Source: Phyto melanocephala
Taxonomy: Eukaryota > Arthropoda > Insecta > Diptera > Rhinophoridae
NCBI GenBank assembly: GCA_941918925.1
Contig: OW799236.1
Coordinates: forward strand, 82,610,213-82,674,212
Reading direction: 5' to 3'
Length of the DNA stretch: 64,000 bases
This document shows, piece after piece, positions 10,333 to 23,109 of the stretch (positions within the stretch are counted from its first letter, which is position 1; each line of letters starts with the position of its first letter). Under the pieces are notes generated by a model. The model was not told the origin of the DNA and ran no database searches. It saw only the letters and a program-made list of their open reading frames with translations. The position numbers were made by a program, and so were the translations under genes.

Positions 10333-11073
10333 TCTATATATAAAAGTGAAACTCTGTGTGTGTGTGTGTGTTAGCTATAGATTCCGAAACTGTAAAACCG
10401 ATCGGACTCAAACTTTGGCAAGTTGTTGGACACATAACAGGGAGTGTTTATGGGTGAAAAAAGTGGGCGGGGCCACGACCATAAAAATTAGTAATCAGTT
10501 TTAGCTACTTGCACTTGACCGATTTTTCTGAAACTTTGCACACATATCGAGCTGTTATGACTAAATAATTTCGTGATTAGAAAAGTGGGCAGGGCCACGC
10601 CCATAAAAAAAGGTTATAATTTTGAGGTACTTGCACCAGACCGATTTTTCTGAAACTTGGCACACATATCGAGCTGTCATGACTAAATAATTTCGTGATT
10701 AGAAAAGTGGGCAGGGCCACGCCCATAAAAAAAGTTATAATTTTGAGGTACTTGCTCTAGACCGATTTTTCTAAAACTTGGCACACATATTGAGCTGTCA
10801 TGACTAAATAATTTCGTGATTAGAAAAGTGGGCAGGGCCACGCCCATAAAAAAGTTATAATTTTGAGGTACTTGCTCTAGACCGATTTTCGTGAAACTTT
10901 GCACACATATTGAGTTGTTATGACTATACAACTTTGTGATTAGAAAAGTGGGCAGTGCCACGCCCATTAAAAAAAGTAATAATTTTTAGCTTTTTGCACT
11001 TGATGTTCAATTAAAAATCAGAATGCATTTTTATTCATTAAGGGGCGTAGCAACGCGCGCCGTGCTTTTCTAG
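10333..11073 (+). mobile_element. Non-autonomous Helitron H2, directly joined to H1
   Basis: Starts TCTATATATAAAAGTG immediately after the CTAG of H1 and ends 'gcgtagcaacgcgcgccgtgcttttCTAG' before a T. The interior has four tandem ~121 bp units (near 10557, 10680, 10800 and 10919), each with 'atgactaaataatttcgtgattagaaaagtgggcagggccacgccc'. The 94-codon frame antisense to this array is a reading of the tandem repeat, not a gene. Confidence 0.85.
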
Positions 11074-12561
11074 TAAATATATAAAAGGCAAATAGTCCAT
11101 TAAGTCTTCTTAGATAATATTTGCATTTCTCGAAATAAATCTAAATGCAGAATATTAAAAGCCAGCTAACAGAATATGTTAAAGATTTGTATTTATTTAT
11201 TTGTTTAAGCACATCATAAATATAAGTACAATGTTATAACGCATGTCAAAAACGTCTTTCAAATATTGTGTTCAAATCGGAAATACAACTCTTATCTCTA
11301 AAACTTGCATCTAAACAATGCCAACTAATTAAATATAAATCAAAATATTTTTATACAACTTAGTTTCCGCTTCACAAATATTTAAAAACACCACCTCAAT
11401 CACTTTTTTAACACCACTTAAATGCATGTTGGCTACATTATTTAAAAAAAGTATCAAATTCTTTTTTAAAAGCCAAACCAGTGACTTACAACCTCTACAT
11501 ACCAAAATGAGAGAACTAATTAAAAAAAAAAAGAATTTTCTTTGTTCATCCATTTTTTTCAACATGTGTGTCTGTAGCTGTTTAGAAGCCAGGGGCTATT
11601 TACTGGGATTAACTTGACAACTGTCACCAAATCGAACAAAACTAAAGAATAACAAGGGCTTATAGTTTCAGATTATGCTGCACTACATATACGCACACAC
11701 ATTTAAATTTTCAATATTTTAAATTACTATTATTAGCATAAATAATTTTGGAATAAAAATTTAAAGTGGTGGTGGTTTGCATGTTTTTTGAGGATTATTA
11801 TGGAAAGGAAACAGAAACCACCCACTTTCTATAGTAAGAGTTCAACATGCGTTACAATTATTGGTGAGTACTGAGCAACGTCGACTTGATGAATAGAAAT
11901 CATATTACACAATTTGTACAGGAAAATTATAAAAAAATTTGATGATCTTATTAGATTTTATAAAATAATTTTGATATATGATCTTTATAATGTGTCAGCA
12001 CAAAATGTTTTAATTACATTTTCAAACAATTCAGCACGTCTAGTAAGAAGAGTTATTATTACCTATGCACATACATACATACATATATATTTTATTCGGT
12101 TAAAAAATATTATCGTTGAAGTGAGATATGATATATAGAACACGCTTTCTAAACTCTTTGTTTAGCTACAGATAAAATCAACGGCCTAATATAAAATAAT
12201 TTATAATTTAGAAAATTGATTTAGTGATTTAATATGTAAATTAAAGGCTGCTAAACTAAAAAACAATAATTTCTTATAATTCAATTTCCAAATTGGTTTA
12301 AGTATTATTTTGTTTATTAGCAACTTTTTATTTAATTTTTTCCAAAAAGACAAATTAATTAAATTTAGTCAAAAACTAATTTCAAAAAATACATAATATA
12401 CAGATGCAGTCACTGTTATGTGTGGGTTTCCATGTCAAACGAACTATGCATAAACCTATTTGTTGTATCTGTATTTTCATTAAACTAATTTTAAATGAAA
12501 AATGTTTTTATTAAAACCACACTATTAAATTATGGATTTTGTAAACAAAGAAAGCAAAAAC
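11074..12561. other. No feature seen
   Basis: AT-rich, with several frames of 63-78 codons on both strands (11329-11617, 11914-12138). They overlap each other, are rich in K, F, I and L, and show no domain I recognise. Treated as chance. Confidence 0.45.
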
Positions 12562-13140
12562 AATAAGTGAGAGTGCTATATTCGGCACTGTCGAATCTAA
12601 AAATACCCTTCACCATCATGCACATAATGTAATGACCACATCTGAACTTAGATTAGATTATTGACTTATTGTAATAAGTCAGTTTGCTATTCTTATAGTC
12701 AAGCCCTTTCGTTTGATAGCCATATTGATGAGGTTAAAATAATATATTTGTTACTTTTTTTCTAGTGGCCAAGTTAAGTTATGTATAGGTTTTTTATGTC
12801 ACATAGAACACAATAATTTACGAACGACGAAGTGATACCAATATTGTAGTGGGTTTAAAGGGACAAAGACATAATTACGATATTTAACCATTTTGGGTTT
12901 TAATTGTAACAATTTACTGTTTTCCAATGGTCAAGCCCTTTCAATTAATGCCAATATTGCAGGGGTTACATTTTGAAATCTCGATTGTTCAGGATCAGGT
13001 TCTTTTGGTGCTGATATCTCAGGTGCTTTCAAGACCATTTGTTACTTTTTCTCAGAATAATTTTTTGATGCTACGGTTCACAGATTAGGGTCACTTGCAT
13101 GCCCAAACATTATTTAGGAGATTGATAATTTATGGACTAT
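12562..13140 (-). mobile_element. Decayed HINE with ~120 bp internal repeats
   Basis: The left edge is a recognisable HINE 3' end (ataagtgagagtgctatattcggcactgtcgaat, then aaaatacccttcacc). The interior has three diverged units roughly 120 bp apart (near 12695, 12820 and 12938) sharing 'tcaagccctttc', 'ccaatattg(t/c)ag(t/g)gg' and 'ttgttactttttc'. The right boundary is uncertain; 'attatttaggagattgat' near 13110 resembles the HINE-C block at 14935. Confidence 0.55.
12797..12832. repeat. Single end of a 26 bp-TIR hairpin MITE
   Basis: 'gaacacaataatttacgaacgacgaa' matches the right arm of the hairpin element at 46557-46637 with about one mismatch. The partner arm is not found here, so it is a solo end. 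Confidence 0.5.
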
Positions 13141-14137
13141 CTAAGAAAAAATTGTATTCATGTATTAAATTGTATAAAACTTAAACTATCAAATATAATA
13201 ATTCTAAAAAATATGTTTATTAAAATTTGTATTAATAATTTCTTCTTTTTGTTGAACTTAAGATCATTTTTGTTTTTTTTATAAAAAATCTTTTATTAAC
13301 AACCAATATTTCGCTACCAAACAACGGGTAGCTTCTTCAGGGTAAACAATTTTTATAGTTTTTATTTTGAAAATTTATTAAACACTAAAATATTGGCATG
13401 TAACTCGGTATATGTAATTTTATCCACTTTATCTGGAAATCATCCAATTAAATATTCTATTGCAACCTTTTTGGGTAAGGTGTTCTACTTAAGTTAAACA
13501 TCGGAAATGTCCTGGGATATATTTCCTGTGTTCTTAAGTTCTGTGGCTTGATAAAAAATTGGGCCAGAAACACGAATTCACTTTGTGCTGTTTGTAGAAA
13601 GGTAAAAGCTACTTTTGTTGACACTCCGTAATATGATTTTCTGAGTTTATCGTGCCTGATGTCGCAAATGATTGGCTTCTTTTATTACAGCTGCGAATGT
13701 CTACCCTAACACGAAATGTTAGAATTTTGTTTGTTTTTTTGCCGGTATTGTTCCAAAACATAACATTTTCTCGTCCATCAACTACATAAAAATCTTGACC
13801 CGAAAATTGTGAAAGTACATTAGCTTAACTCTCCATCCTACAACAGGTGTAAGTATTCTATTGCATACAATTTTACCTAAATTTTTTATCTTGGTCTTTT
13901 GCTTCTATTTACTGTATGGCGTTATCGGACCTTCTAAACCTTTTACGACTTAATTGCAGTATTAGTTTTAGCTCTGCGCACCAAAGAATTAGATAAATTT
14001 GCTTACTAGCTACTTTTTCTTCCTATTTCATGTTAAAATCTTTTTTATACTGTTTAATGTGCTTTTGGAACATTGTGTCGATAATGTTTCAGATCTTTTG
14101 CTATTGTTTTGAAACTCCATATAATTTTTATTAGTTA
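13141..14137. other. Unassigned; weak antisense open stretch
   Basis: On the minus strand about 13625-13835 stays open for roughly 68 codons without an initiating ATG (includes FYVVDGRENVMFW). It does not match a family I know. The minus-strand phrase 'ctgaagaagctacccgttg...gcgaaatattgg' near 13290-13345 looks like the tail of some Penelope-like elements, but no GIY-YIG or reverse transcriptase sequence is visible to support that. Confidence 0.3.
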
Positions 14138-14525
14138 CTAGAAAAGATCGGCGCGAGTTGCTACGCCCCTTAATGAATAAAAATGCATTCTTAATTTAAA
14201 TTGAATCTCAAGTGCAACAAGCTAAAATAATAACTTTTTTTAATGGGCGTGACACTGCCCACTTTTCTAATCAAGAAATTGTAAAGTCATGACAACTCAA
14301 TATGTGTGCAAAGTTTCGCAAGAATCGGTAAAGTTGAAGTAGTTAAAAATGATAACCAATTTTTGATGGGCGTGGCCCACCCACTTTTTTCCACCCATAC
14401 GCACTCCCTGAAATGTGTACAACAACTTTCCAAAGTTTGAGTGCGATCGGTTGTACTGTTTCGGAGTCTATAGCTAGCAGACACACACACACACACACAC
14501 AGAGTTTCACTTCTATATATATAGA
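14138..14525 (-). mobile_element. Non-autonomous Helitron H3
   Basis: Reverse copy: CTAGaaaagatcggcgcgagttgctacgcccc at the left (3' end) and (ac)n agagtttcacttctatatatatagA at the right (5' end). Single 'gggcgtgacactgcccac' and 'gggcgtggcccacccac' words lie inside. Shorter than H1 and H2 because fewer internal units are present. Confidence 0.8.
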
Positions 14526-14670
14526 GGGCTAAAACTTTGCAAATTATGAATCGATTTGTCCAAAGTGTTTCTTGAATAGCCTTAGAGCCATATCGTACCT
14601 TTTAGCAGTAACAGACATGTACCATTTTAAAACTGAAAATTTTTAAATTTTGTGGCAAAAATATGGAAAA

Positions 14671-15355
14671 CAAGTAAGGCGAATTTTAAATACCCTTTAC
14701 ACACTTTTTGTTGTCATGTAAATATGTATATACATAAGTATGTATTAGCTATAGTTAATTTTTATTGACTAAAAATCGACTTCTCCATCTATAAGGATTA
14801 GGAATATATATACTTCATGGAGTCGCAAATGATTACTGTAGAAATTATTATATTTCAGTTATCTAAATGTCAATTTCTTTACTTGTCACCACTAACAGTT
14901 TTTAGATTAACTGACTGATAATTATATGGTCCAACTTATTTAGGAAATCGATAATCCTAGCCTTTAAAATCAATTTTTTTTTTTTCCTTAAACCAAGACC
15001 TTCCGCAAATGTTGCCAAAGGTACATATTTTATATATATCTACGTAAAAAACATTGCAAGAAGTTTTATAGGACCTGCAAAATTTTATTTATTTTTTGGT
15101 AAAAAGCAGAGGCAGTTGTATTTTTGACTTTGAGCTCTGTTCGTAATGTGCCCATAAAACTGATTTTTAATAGCACAATTACTGAAAGGATGTCTTATTT
15201 ATTGGTACCATATAAGAGACTTAAAAGTTGATTTCGACATACAGACGGACAGTTGGTCTTAGATAAATAAGTTGTTCTATATAAAAGAATTCTGAATATA
15301 CATATATACTTTATAGGGTCAAAAATAAATATTGTGGAATTTACATGAGTTTTTC
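14671..15355 (-). mobile_element. HINE-C copy C1 (old)
   Basis: The left 3' end 'aaaacaagtaaggcgaattttaaataccctttacac' has lost its hairpin. Inner block: 'actgataattatatgg', 'ggaaatcgata', 'accatataagagact', 'gttgatttcgacatacagacggacagttgg', 'atatatactttatagggtc'. It is collinear with 63361-63835, defining a third HINE subfamily. Confidence 0.6.
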
Positions 15356-15499
15356 AGTGATTCCAATACATTTCACACAAATACACTTCGACACAAAAGT
15401 TGAATGCAAGACTTATACAAATAACAGTTTTACAATCAGTTTTACGAAACAAGTTACAGTTTCTACTACGTTGTACCTTTTCATGTAAAGTTACATTTA

Positions 15500-15740
15500 T
15501 TTGAGTTAGGACTTTTCTACTTGTGACCATTTATACATACTCGGTAGCGATTCATTCAAAAATATTTGTAAAAGATTGATAACACATACAGATCTGTATA
15601 ACTTCCACTAAGACTAAACTACTGTCAGATGAACATTACTCAATCGACTCTTGTCATTATCAACTTTCAGAAATGCATGCTGTAGAAATTACAAAAGAAA
15701 TGACAAAGCTAACTATGCCGGTGGCACAGGTGCAGGGTAA
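15500..15740 (-). mobile_element. HINE-A 5' relic (A3-like)
   Basis: 'tagcgattcattcaaaaatatttg', 'gattgataacacatacagatctg', 'caatcgactct', 'gctgtagaaattacaaaagaaatgacaaagcta' and 'ggtggcacaggtgcagggta' follow the right half of A3 (4905-5177) in the same order. The GACGGACAG tract is gone. Confidence 0.6.
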
Positions 15741-17039
15741 AAAGAGAAAGACTAAACAATATCTAGTATAGCTTTTTCAAAGCAACATCATGGTTTATAT
15801 CAGAAAATTTATCATCGAAAAATAACATCAGCCGCATTGTCAACATTATGTATATGCTTTTAACCTAATTTGTTTGATCAGTTTTTTTTTTTAATAACAA
15901 ACTCGGTTTTCGTTGCATGGGACAAGAGAAAAAATCATCATCATAATAACTACTAGTAAAAGCTACTGTATTTAACATTTACACAAGTATGTGTGTTGTA
16001 CATTCATAGAATTACACACATGGATTTATTTAATACTCAACTCATATTCATATCACATCATCAATGTCATAAACTTTAGTTTGGCATTTTCAAAAAAAAA
16101 AATAAAAAAATCTATTTCACTATACGAGTATCAATGCAGTGGTCTGCTAAAGCCATTAACTAAAATATTGAATATCTATGAAAGACCATCTACCGTCCAT
16201 TCTAATGGATTTTGTATTGTAATGACAAAAAAAAAACTTTTTTTAGATTGATGGATAACAGTAATACAATTTTACTTAAACAATATTATGCACTAGATTT
16301 TATTATAGATGACCATATTGTTAAGAGCTTATGTATAAAATTGAATTAAAAATTAATTTTTGTTTATATTTTCTAATTTAAAGGAACTGCGGTATGGTCA
16401 GAGAAAGGTTTTAATGTTGGAGAGTTAAGGAAGTGAAGAGAATTTACATAGAGTTTTTAGCTGGCAAATGCGATGGTTGTTAATAAATAACGGTGTTTAT
16501 CCGGCGTAAAGTTCACCTACTTATTAAACATAATTTCTATTGAATATGTTATAGTTAATAAGAATTGATTTAAGTTGTACAATAACCCAATAACTATGAC
16601 TTTGGCCAAACGATTTCTTTAGCCGAAAAGAGAGAATCTCCCATTATCGGTCAGTTGTGTTCTGTATTTGCTAATAGTTCCAGTACCATTTTTACACTGA
16701 CGTAATTTTTCTCAAGCATTGCAGAATATGCCACGGAAAGACTAGCAAACTGGCTTTCATCGAGAAGAAGGATGGCCTTCAAATTTTTTGAAAAACTATT
16801 GATAAAAGCACTCCATTCAGATGGTATTATATAGTATTTTTTTGAATAAACCTTTCATATCATTACAATAACACAATTCAACTTCTTTAGTAAAAAAATT
16901 TAAGCAACTTTTATGATGCTCTCTTTGACTAGTTGTTTTCACTTCATCTATAAACAAACACTACTATTGCAATCGTTAACCTATAGTCTCTGTTTTCTTT
17001 TTTCTAGGCAGTTTTAGATCTCGTACTAAATCACCAGAT
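15741..17039. other. No certain feature
   Basis: Holds an 86-codon + frame (15991-16251) with no recognisable domain. On + near 16730 a short read EYATERLANWLSSRRR faintly recalls the conserved basic block of piggyBac transposases. It is isolated between stops, so I do not call it. Confidence 0.35.
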
Positions 17040-17102
17040 ATTATTATAGAAAATATAAAATGATTGCTGTGATCATGTCGTAACCATGGTTTTTCTTTGC
17101 GT
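17040..17102. repeat. One end of a CACGCAAAG element
   Basis: 'ttatagaaaatataaaatgattgctgtgatcatgtcgtaaccatggtttttctttgcgtg' matches the right end of the element at 39855-40770 and, inverted, the left end of the one at 31949-32622. No opposite end was found nearby. Confidence 0.65.
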
Positions 17103-17179
17103 GTAGCCTTTGATACCTGCCTACTCATTTAATACCAATATATTTTGGGTTGAAAAATTTTGATTTTTATAATAAAATT

Positions 17180-17440
17180 TTAAAAACAACTGAGACAGTC
17201 GTGTTTCTTCGCTTATATCTCAATCAGATGTGGAGCAATTTTGATTACCATTAAATGAATCCAAAAGAATTATTAAAATTGATTTCAACGAACATACGGA
17301 CAGACGGACATTCTTCAATCGACTCTACTAGTCATAAGTTTTCAGAAAATATGGCGTCGGTTATAAATAATGTAAGAATTACAAACGGAATGACAGAGCT
17401 ATATATACCACAGTTTAAGGGTTTTAAAAAGATATAGTTT
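17180..17440 (-). mobile_element. HINE 5' relic
   Basis: 'cgtgtttcttcgcttatatctcaatcagatg', 'gttgatttcaacgaacatacggacagacggac', 'ttcagaaaatatggcg', 'gtaagaattacaaacggaatgacagagctatatata'. The 5' terminal block matches HINE-A, while the inner piece matches the relic at 37610-37870. Confidence 0.6.
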
Positions 17441-19177
17441 CAGATTAGACATATTTCATGTAGAAATAATTGGAACTATCTTTAAGGCAACGAAATTAAT
17501 AAAAAGCAACAATAAATTTAAAATGCTAGCTGGATAAACAACTTTTTGTCGTAATTCTGAACACGTCTTAAAACGCCTTAAAACTCAATGACATTAAACC
17601 GATCTGGCAACTCTAATATACAAGTAAGAAAGAAACCAAGGCAAACCATTGTAAACAGAGGTCCCTTTACGACAGACTTAAGTCTTAAGTTTGTTATAAT
17701 TTAAATCTATTATCCAACTAATATTTAATATGTGACCTAAAAAATATAGTCTCACACATTCCCATTCATAATTGTAATTTCCTGCCAGCACTACTTCACA
17801 TAATGAGATGTTAATCAATATTGTAAAGAAAATTTAATTACTCATACATACTCGACATAGTATGCGCGTATGTATGTATATGCATGTAAAGTTAATTAAA
17901 AATTATTTTTATATACTTTCTTATTTCATGTTTTAATCCGTAGTAATTTTTCTTCTCTCGTATATTATTTTATGCACATGTATAATTACAGATGCCAACA
18001 TTATCAAATAGATGAGAAAATAATTTTAATGAAAATATTTCTTCACGTATTTGCTGAACTGCAAAGGTGAAGTATATTAAAAAAAATATTTTGTTAAATA
18101 CCGCAGACAGATAGTTTTCATACTGACATTTTTCCAGGCAGTTAATTTGCAAAAGGACACGTTGCTTCACCGAACGTGGTGTGAAAATGAAAACAGATGT
18201 GGCAATGAATTGAAAATTAAAAATGTGTGAAACATATTTTTCAGATATTGTTTTTTTAACTTTTTGATAAAAATATGCAAATTTAATTTTAAAATTCATT
18301 TAGATGATTAATGAAAATTGAGACACTCAGTTCCTTTAATAGCGACAACAAAATTTTTCTTTTCAAGAAAATATTCTTTTTACTTTTTCTTTGTAATTGA
18401 TTCCTTTAATTTACTGTATCAACAGCATAGATAGATTATTATGTGCATAATTATTTTATATTATTAATAATAATGAAAGAAGTAATGGAAATATTTATAG
18501 ACCAAAAAAGGGTTATTTATGAAAGTTTTTTTTATAACTCTTTATTGATATCTCTTAACATCTGTTCCCGCACAATACTTTACAATGTATCGAAAGCAGA
18601 ACATATTATCAATTGTTTGAAAAAAGTTAAGCATAAAAAACCAATTTCATGCAACCGTTCATAAAAAAGGCAAACAGAGTAAAATGCCCTTCATTTGGCA
18701 TACCCCTATTTGGAAAATAGTCTATTGTCAAACAATGGATTTCTTTGTATTGTTTGTCTATAAAAAGTTGAAAAAAATCTTAAATATTTTATAGTTATTT
18801 TACAAATAGAATTCATGGCTTTAAGGCCACTACTTAACGAAAAAAAAATATTTCTATTGTTAGCAACACAAGTGTCTTTTATAACTAGATTTTCGATTAA
18901 TAAAATGAGAGTATGGAAAACTATTTGGAATTGGAAAACAATTACTTAACTAAAAATATTGAAAAAATATGTCTTTGAAAAAGTAAGAGCTAAAGTATGT
19001 TTTTACGTTTTCATTTGTCTACAGTAATTGGCTAACGAAATGCGAAAAAGAAAATAAAGTAGAAAAAGTTTCTATATAAATATTTGAAATAAATAAACTA
19101 AGTGTTTATGCATAACTATATCCACAATAACATGTGTACCTTGCTGTAATCTGTCAGAGCTGAAACCCCACTCCATT
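17441..19177. other. No feature seen
   Basis: Includes a 109-codon minus frame (17970-18299) and a 73-codon plus frame (18443-18664). Both have AT-driven composition and no motif I recognise. The first is the longest frame in the window not explained by a transposon, but there is no codon-usage contrast or homology to support it. Confidence 0.4.
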
Positions 19178-19488
19178 GCTCAAAATGCGTGCTCTGTTAA
19201 GAAAGTTCATCGCACGCTTCTTATCGAAAAATTGTGTTCAGCGACAAAGCTCATTTTTTGCTCAATGGGTACGTTAATAAGCAGAATTGTCGATTTTGGA
19301 GTTAAGATCAGCCAGAAGCATTGCAGGAGCTACCAATGCATCCAGAAAAAGTCACAGTTTGGTGCGGCTTACGGGCTGGTATCATCATTGGACCGTACTT
19401 CTTCAAAGATGATCCGAATCGTAACGTAACTGTGAATGGTGGGCGCTACCGTGAGATGATATCCAACTTTTTTTAGCCCAAAATGCAC
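19178..19488 (+). pseudogene. Mariner-like transposase relic, shared-deletion type, copy 1
   Basis: A piece of a Tc1/mariner-superfamily transposase. After a short N-terminal remnant (CSVKKVH) the DNA jumps, out of frame, to the catalytic core: R-K-I-V-F-S, then a mutated first acidic motif (SDEAHF appears as SDKAHF), NKQNCRFW, a one-base slip near 19318, then PMHPEKVTVWCGL and GPYFFKDDPNRNVTVN, ending at 'aactttttttagcccaaaatgc'. The second and third catalytic Asp regions are missing. The deletion junction (about 19225) is the same as in the longer copy at 61351-62272, so both descend from one deleted master. No TIR is preserved here. The locus cannot encode an active enzyme. Confidence 0.75.
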
Positions 19489-22400
19489 TACCTATTAAAA
19501 TGAATTATTCATATCTGCCACAATTGCAAGAAAATTCGATAGCAATTATAAGCCCCCAAAAGAAATAGACGTACTATTTCTTGTATTTTTATAACAAATA
19601 CACACATAATAAGTATTTGTTGTACATTTAAAAGAAGTTCAATCATTCTACTAAATAGGGTGCATGATATCCAAAACTAGTTAATCGAACATTGAACTCG
19701 CCACAGGGTCTAAATATTACTCAGCTTTATAAGAAAATCAGGATTTCACAAGAAGAATGTCTTCTGCAATAAAAGCAGGTCTTTCGTTGAGCATGAGTTT
19801 TACTGCATTTCTTGGGTAGAGAACAACTGAAAAATGGAGAATTAGCATCATGCATATAAACTCGTCATAATGATGTCTCCTTCTAGGTGAACATTTCCTT
19901 ATAAAATATTTATCAAATCTAAAGGTGTCTGACAACAAATATGTATCTACGGTATTTTTATTTCTTATTTTAATTAATTTTTTGTCAATGACATGTCTAA
20001 CGACAAATATTTGTGTATTCAAGCCCGCTGGCTCATGCTGACAACAAGAGAAATCCTAATAAAGCATGTTATATTGTTGTTCTAAATAAAAAAAACACAT
20101 CAACAACAAACAAAGAGACATGCTAAAACAAATCCCTACCTTTAACGGAAGATGCATTTATTATATTGTGACACATGAAGAAGTTACGTTAATAGAAGAG
20201 ACAAGCACCAGGCACCAGGCAGCACTTCAAAAACCAATTTTCATTTGTTTAAAAATAGGAAAAAGAAAAAATTGCATGCAATTCATGTGTACGTGTACAA
20301 GTTAGACTTACAAACAAACTCCAAAACAAGCACAAGTGCATTAGAAGATGGAAAAGAAGAAATAAAAAAAAAAGAAATGAAGAAAGAGTCAAAAGAATCG
20401 TTATAAAAAAGTGTGAAGGAATTTAAAGAATTATAAACAAACAACATCTAGACAAGTCAGCAATATACAAAGATTGTCAATAGACGTCATCGTAAGGGGT
20501 TTTAATAGCGGGAGCTTATGGAAGATTAATACTAATTCTTTTTTTTGCTATTTTAAGAGAATTTCAGTTAAGTTCTAGATTTGCAGAATTGAACACTTGA
20601 CTATTGTATGTTTGATATCGCCTCAGTTTTACTGCAGGCAAATAATGTCATTCAAACGAGATACAAATCTGAAAATTCTTATTATAATCTTAATGTCAAA
20701 AGAACAGCGAAATTGATCGCTCGAGTAAAATTAAGATCGTTATCAAATCACTCTCTGCTTAAAATGATTTTTGAAATTAAATATTTCACCTTTTTCGCAG
20801 GATATAATCCCGAATACTAAAAAAAATTAAAACCCCTAATAATCACGTTACAGAAATAGAAATAAAACTAGCAAAAATATTTTTGATATGGGAGGAAAAC
20901 ACTTACACAACATTCCTCTATGCCAGGAATGAATTCATGAAAGCTTTTCAAGTACTTTTTCTACACAAGGCAAAACTAACAGGAATTGTCATTATTATAT
21001 GTATTAAAAAAGACGAAGAAGGGGAGCTACAAAAAAAACAAAAAATACAAAAAACAGTAGCAAGATAATAATGCAAAAACTTTTGTACTACTGTACGATA
21101 AACAAAAATATTTCATACATTAAGACTTTCTCAATTTAAAACCACAAAATGATGCAGCTTAATGATGCACGTGCTGCATTTTTTTGCACAATACAATGCC
21201 AACTCATTGCACTCAGAAGAGCTTTTGATTTGTTTTTCCATTTATTTATATTATTACTAACAATGTTGTGTTTGCATTTTGTTGTTTTCGCCTCTCGTCT
21301 ATTTTGGCTGGAGTTGGTTTGTTTAATAAAGCGTTGTTGAGCAGTATAATTGAAGAAAAGGATAAAAATTAATATTACAATGAGTATAATTTAAGAAGGA
21401 TGCTTTTAATATTCTATTGTTGTGGTTAAATGATTTTTTAAATTATTTATGAAAGAAATCGTTTTGGATAAAATAAAGTTTACTAAGGAATTTTCTTAAG
21501 TCTGGTGCTTTGCAAGTAATGAAATGAATGTTTTTGTTTAAATAAACAGTCAGAAATGAACAATAAAATATTAAATACTTAAAAAAAACTTTAGCAATGC
21601 TAAGAAACAATTGGGTGATTCACAAGGTGTCTTATCATGTCATATTGTCCTTAAATTTTATAATAGTTTAAAAATGTTGTTGTTGCTTTTCAAACAAAAA
21701 GTGTCTTATTATAATAGAACTTTGTACGTTATGTTTAATGTGCTGTCGTATTTAATAAGCAGAGACCTGTGCAAAACGGCTAAGCCAAGCCGCAACTGTT
21801 TTTGTAAGCCGTCGCCGTTCATTGTATAATTTTATCGGGCCGACATCCAAATTTGAGCGCAGTTGCTAATTTTTGATAACAATTCACTGGTGGCGTCAAA
21901 TAAGATCGGCTAAGGACTCTGCTGTTTTTGTTTATCAAAGAAAATTTAATTTATTTATAGTTTATTTCCTGAAGTCTGCCATTACAACATCTAAAATATA
22001 CATTTCGCACGAACTGGCTATTATTTTGTTTTTTTTAATTGTTGAAAGAAAATATTTATTTTTATAATTGTTTTACATCAGCTGATTTAAATTCAAAATA
22101 GCACACTTAATTATGAGGGGTTGTTCACAATTGTCTTAATTTTCCATGCTATTATTATAGGACATATGATTTTATGACACTTCTGTGAATCCCCCAAATA
22201 TTGTTGAAAACAAATATGTATATTGATGTGAGTAAACCATGCGTAACGAAGTTGTCAGTAATAGAGAGCACAGATCTAGGTTCCACGTTCAGGAGGAACT
22301 AAATTACTTTAATGCCTGAAATCAAATCTGACAGTTGTCCATATAAGGACTTAGAAGAATCTAGTAGGACCATATATTTGAATATCCAAATAGTACATAT

Positions 22401-22742
22401 TAGTTAAAATTAATTAATCTAATAAAGGGTATATTTCCTTATTACAATGTATGTACACATATTTTTTAATTGTAAAATTTTGTAATTATGAGAACCAGTA
22501 TTTCTATATTCAACTGCAATTAGGAAAACGGAAGAGAAGAATAATGCGCACATTTAAATTGCCTACTTCTTTACAACGCGAATTCCGTTCCGTTAATAAC
22601 ACATCGAAACATATTAATTTTATACCAATAAAGTATATATATTTTTTAAGTACTGGTATCATTTAAGGATGATTTAATTTTAGCTATGTTCATCAGCGGT
22701 TGAGCAGTATCAGAAAGCAAGGCATTTGTAATTTATTAAAAA
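19489..22742. other. No certain feature (3.2 kb)
   Basis: Several 60-94 codon frames (19738-20022, 20120-20305, 20608-20820, 20883-21068, 21149-21340, 21611-21829, 21873-22067 and 22451-22666) are scattered on both strands without recognised domains, consistent splice structure or order. A GC-richer patch near 21750-21900 (gcaaaacggctaagccaagccgc) has no partner in the window. Confidence 0.4.
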
Positions 22743-23109
22743 CTAGCCAAACCCGGTGCGCAATGCTACGCCCCTTAATGAATAAAAACGCATTCTGAAT
22801 TATAATCGACTATCAAGTGCAAGCAGCTAAAAATTATAACTTTTTTATAGGCGTGGCACTGCCCACTTTTCTAATCGCGAAGCTGTATAGTCGTGGCAGC
22901 TCAATATGTGTGCAAAGTTTCAGAAAAATCGGTCAAAAAAATTATAAATTATTTCTTATGGGCGTGGTCCCGTCCACTTTTTTACCACCAATAAACACTC
23001 CCTGAAATGTGTACAGCAACTTGCCAATGTTTGAGGCCTATCGGCTTTACGGCTTCGGAGTCTATAGCTAACACACCGACAGACAGAGTTTCACTTTTAT
23101 ATATATAGA
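22743..23109 (-). mobile_element. Non-autonomous Helitron H4
   Basis: CTAGccaaacccggtgcgcaatgctacgcccc at the left (3' end, hairpin mutated) and 'agagtttcacttttatatatatagA' followed by T at the right (5' end). Internal 'ggcgtggcactgcccac' and 'gggcgtggtcccgtccac' words are present. The (TG)n tract is nearly lost. Confidence 0.8.

Noticed and set aside
10683..10967. 94-codon periodic frame (FMGVALPTFLITKL repeats)
   Set aside because: Antisense reading of the ~121 bp units in Helitron H2. Similar frames appear in H4, H5 and H8 for the same reason.
13285..13350. Possible Penelope-like 3' tail (ctgaagaagctacccgttg...gcgaaatattgg on minus); similar phrases at 53390-53415 (minus) and 60922-60960 (plus)
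   Set aside because: Short motif only. No reverse transcriptase or GIY-YIG sequence found next to any of the three.
16725..16830. Short read EYATERLANWLSSRRR resembling the piggyBac basic block
   Set aside because: Isolated, flanked by stops, no other piggyBac block or CCCTT end nearby.
17970..18299. 109-codon minus-strand frame, the longest not covered by a transposon
   Set aside because: No domain, biased AT-driven composition, no supporting neighbour. Kept only as a note in the 17441-19177 entry.
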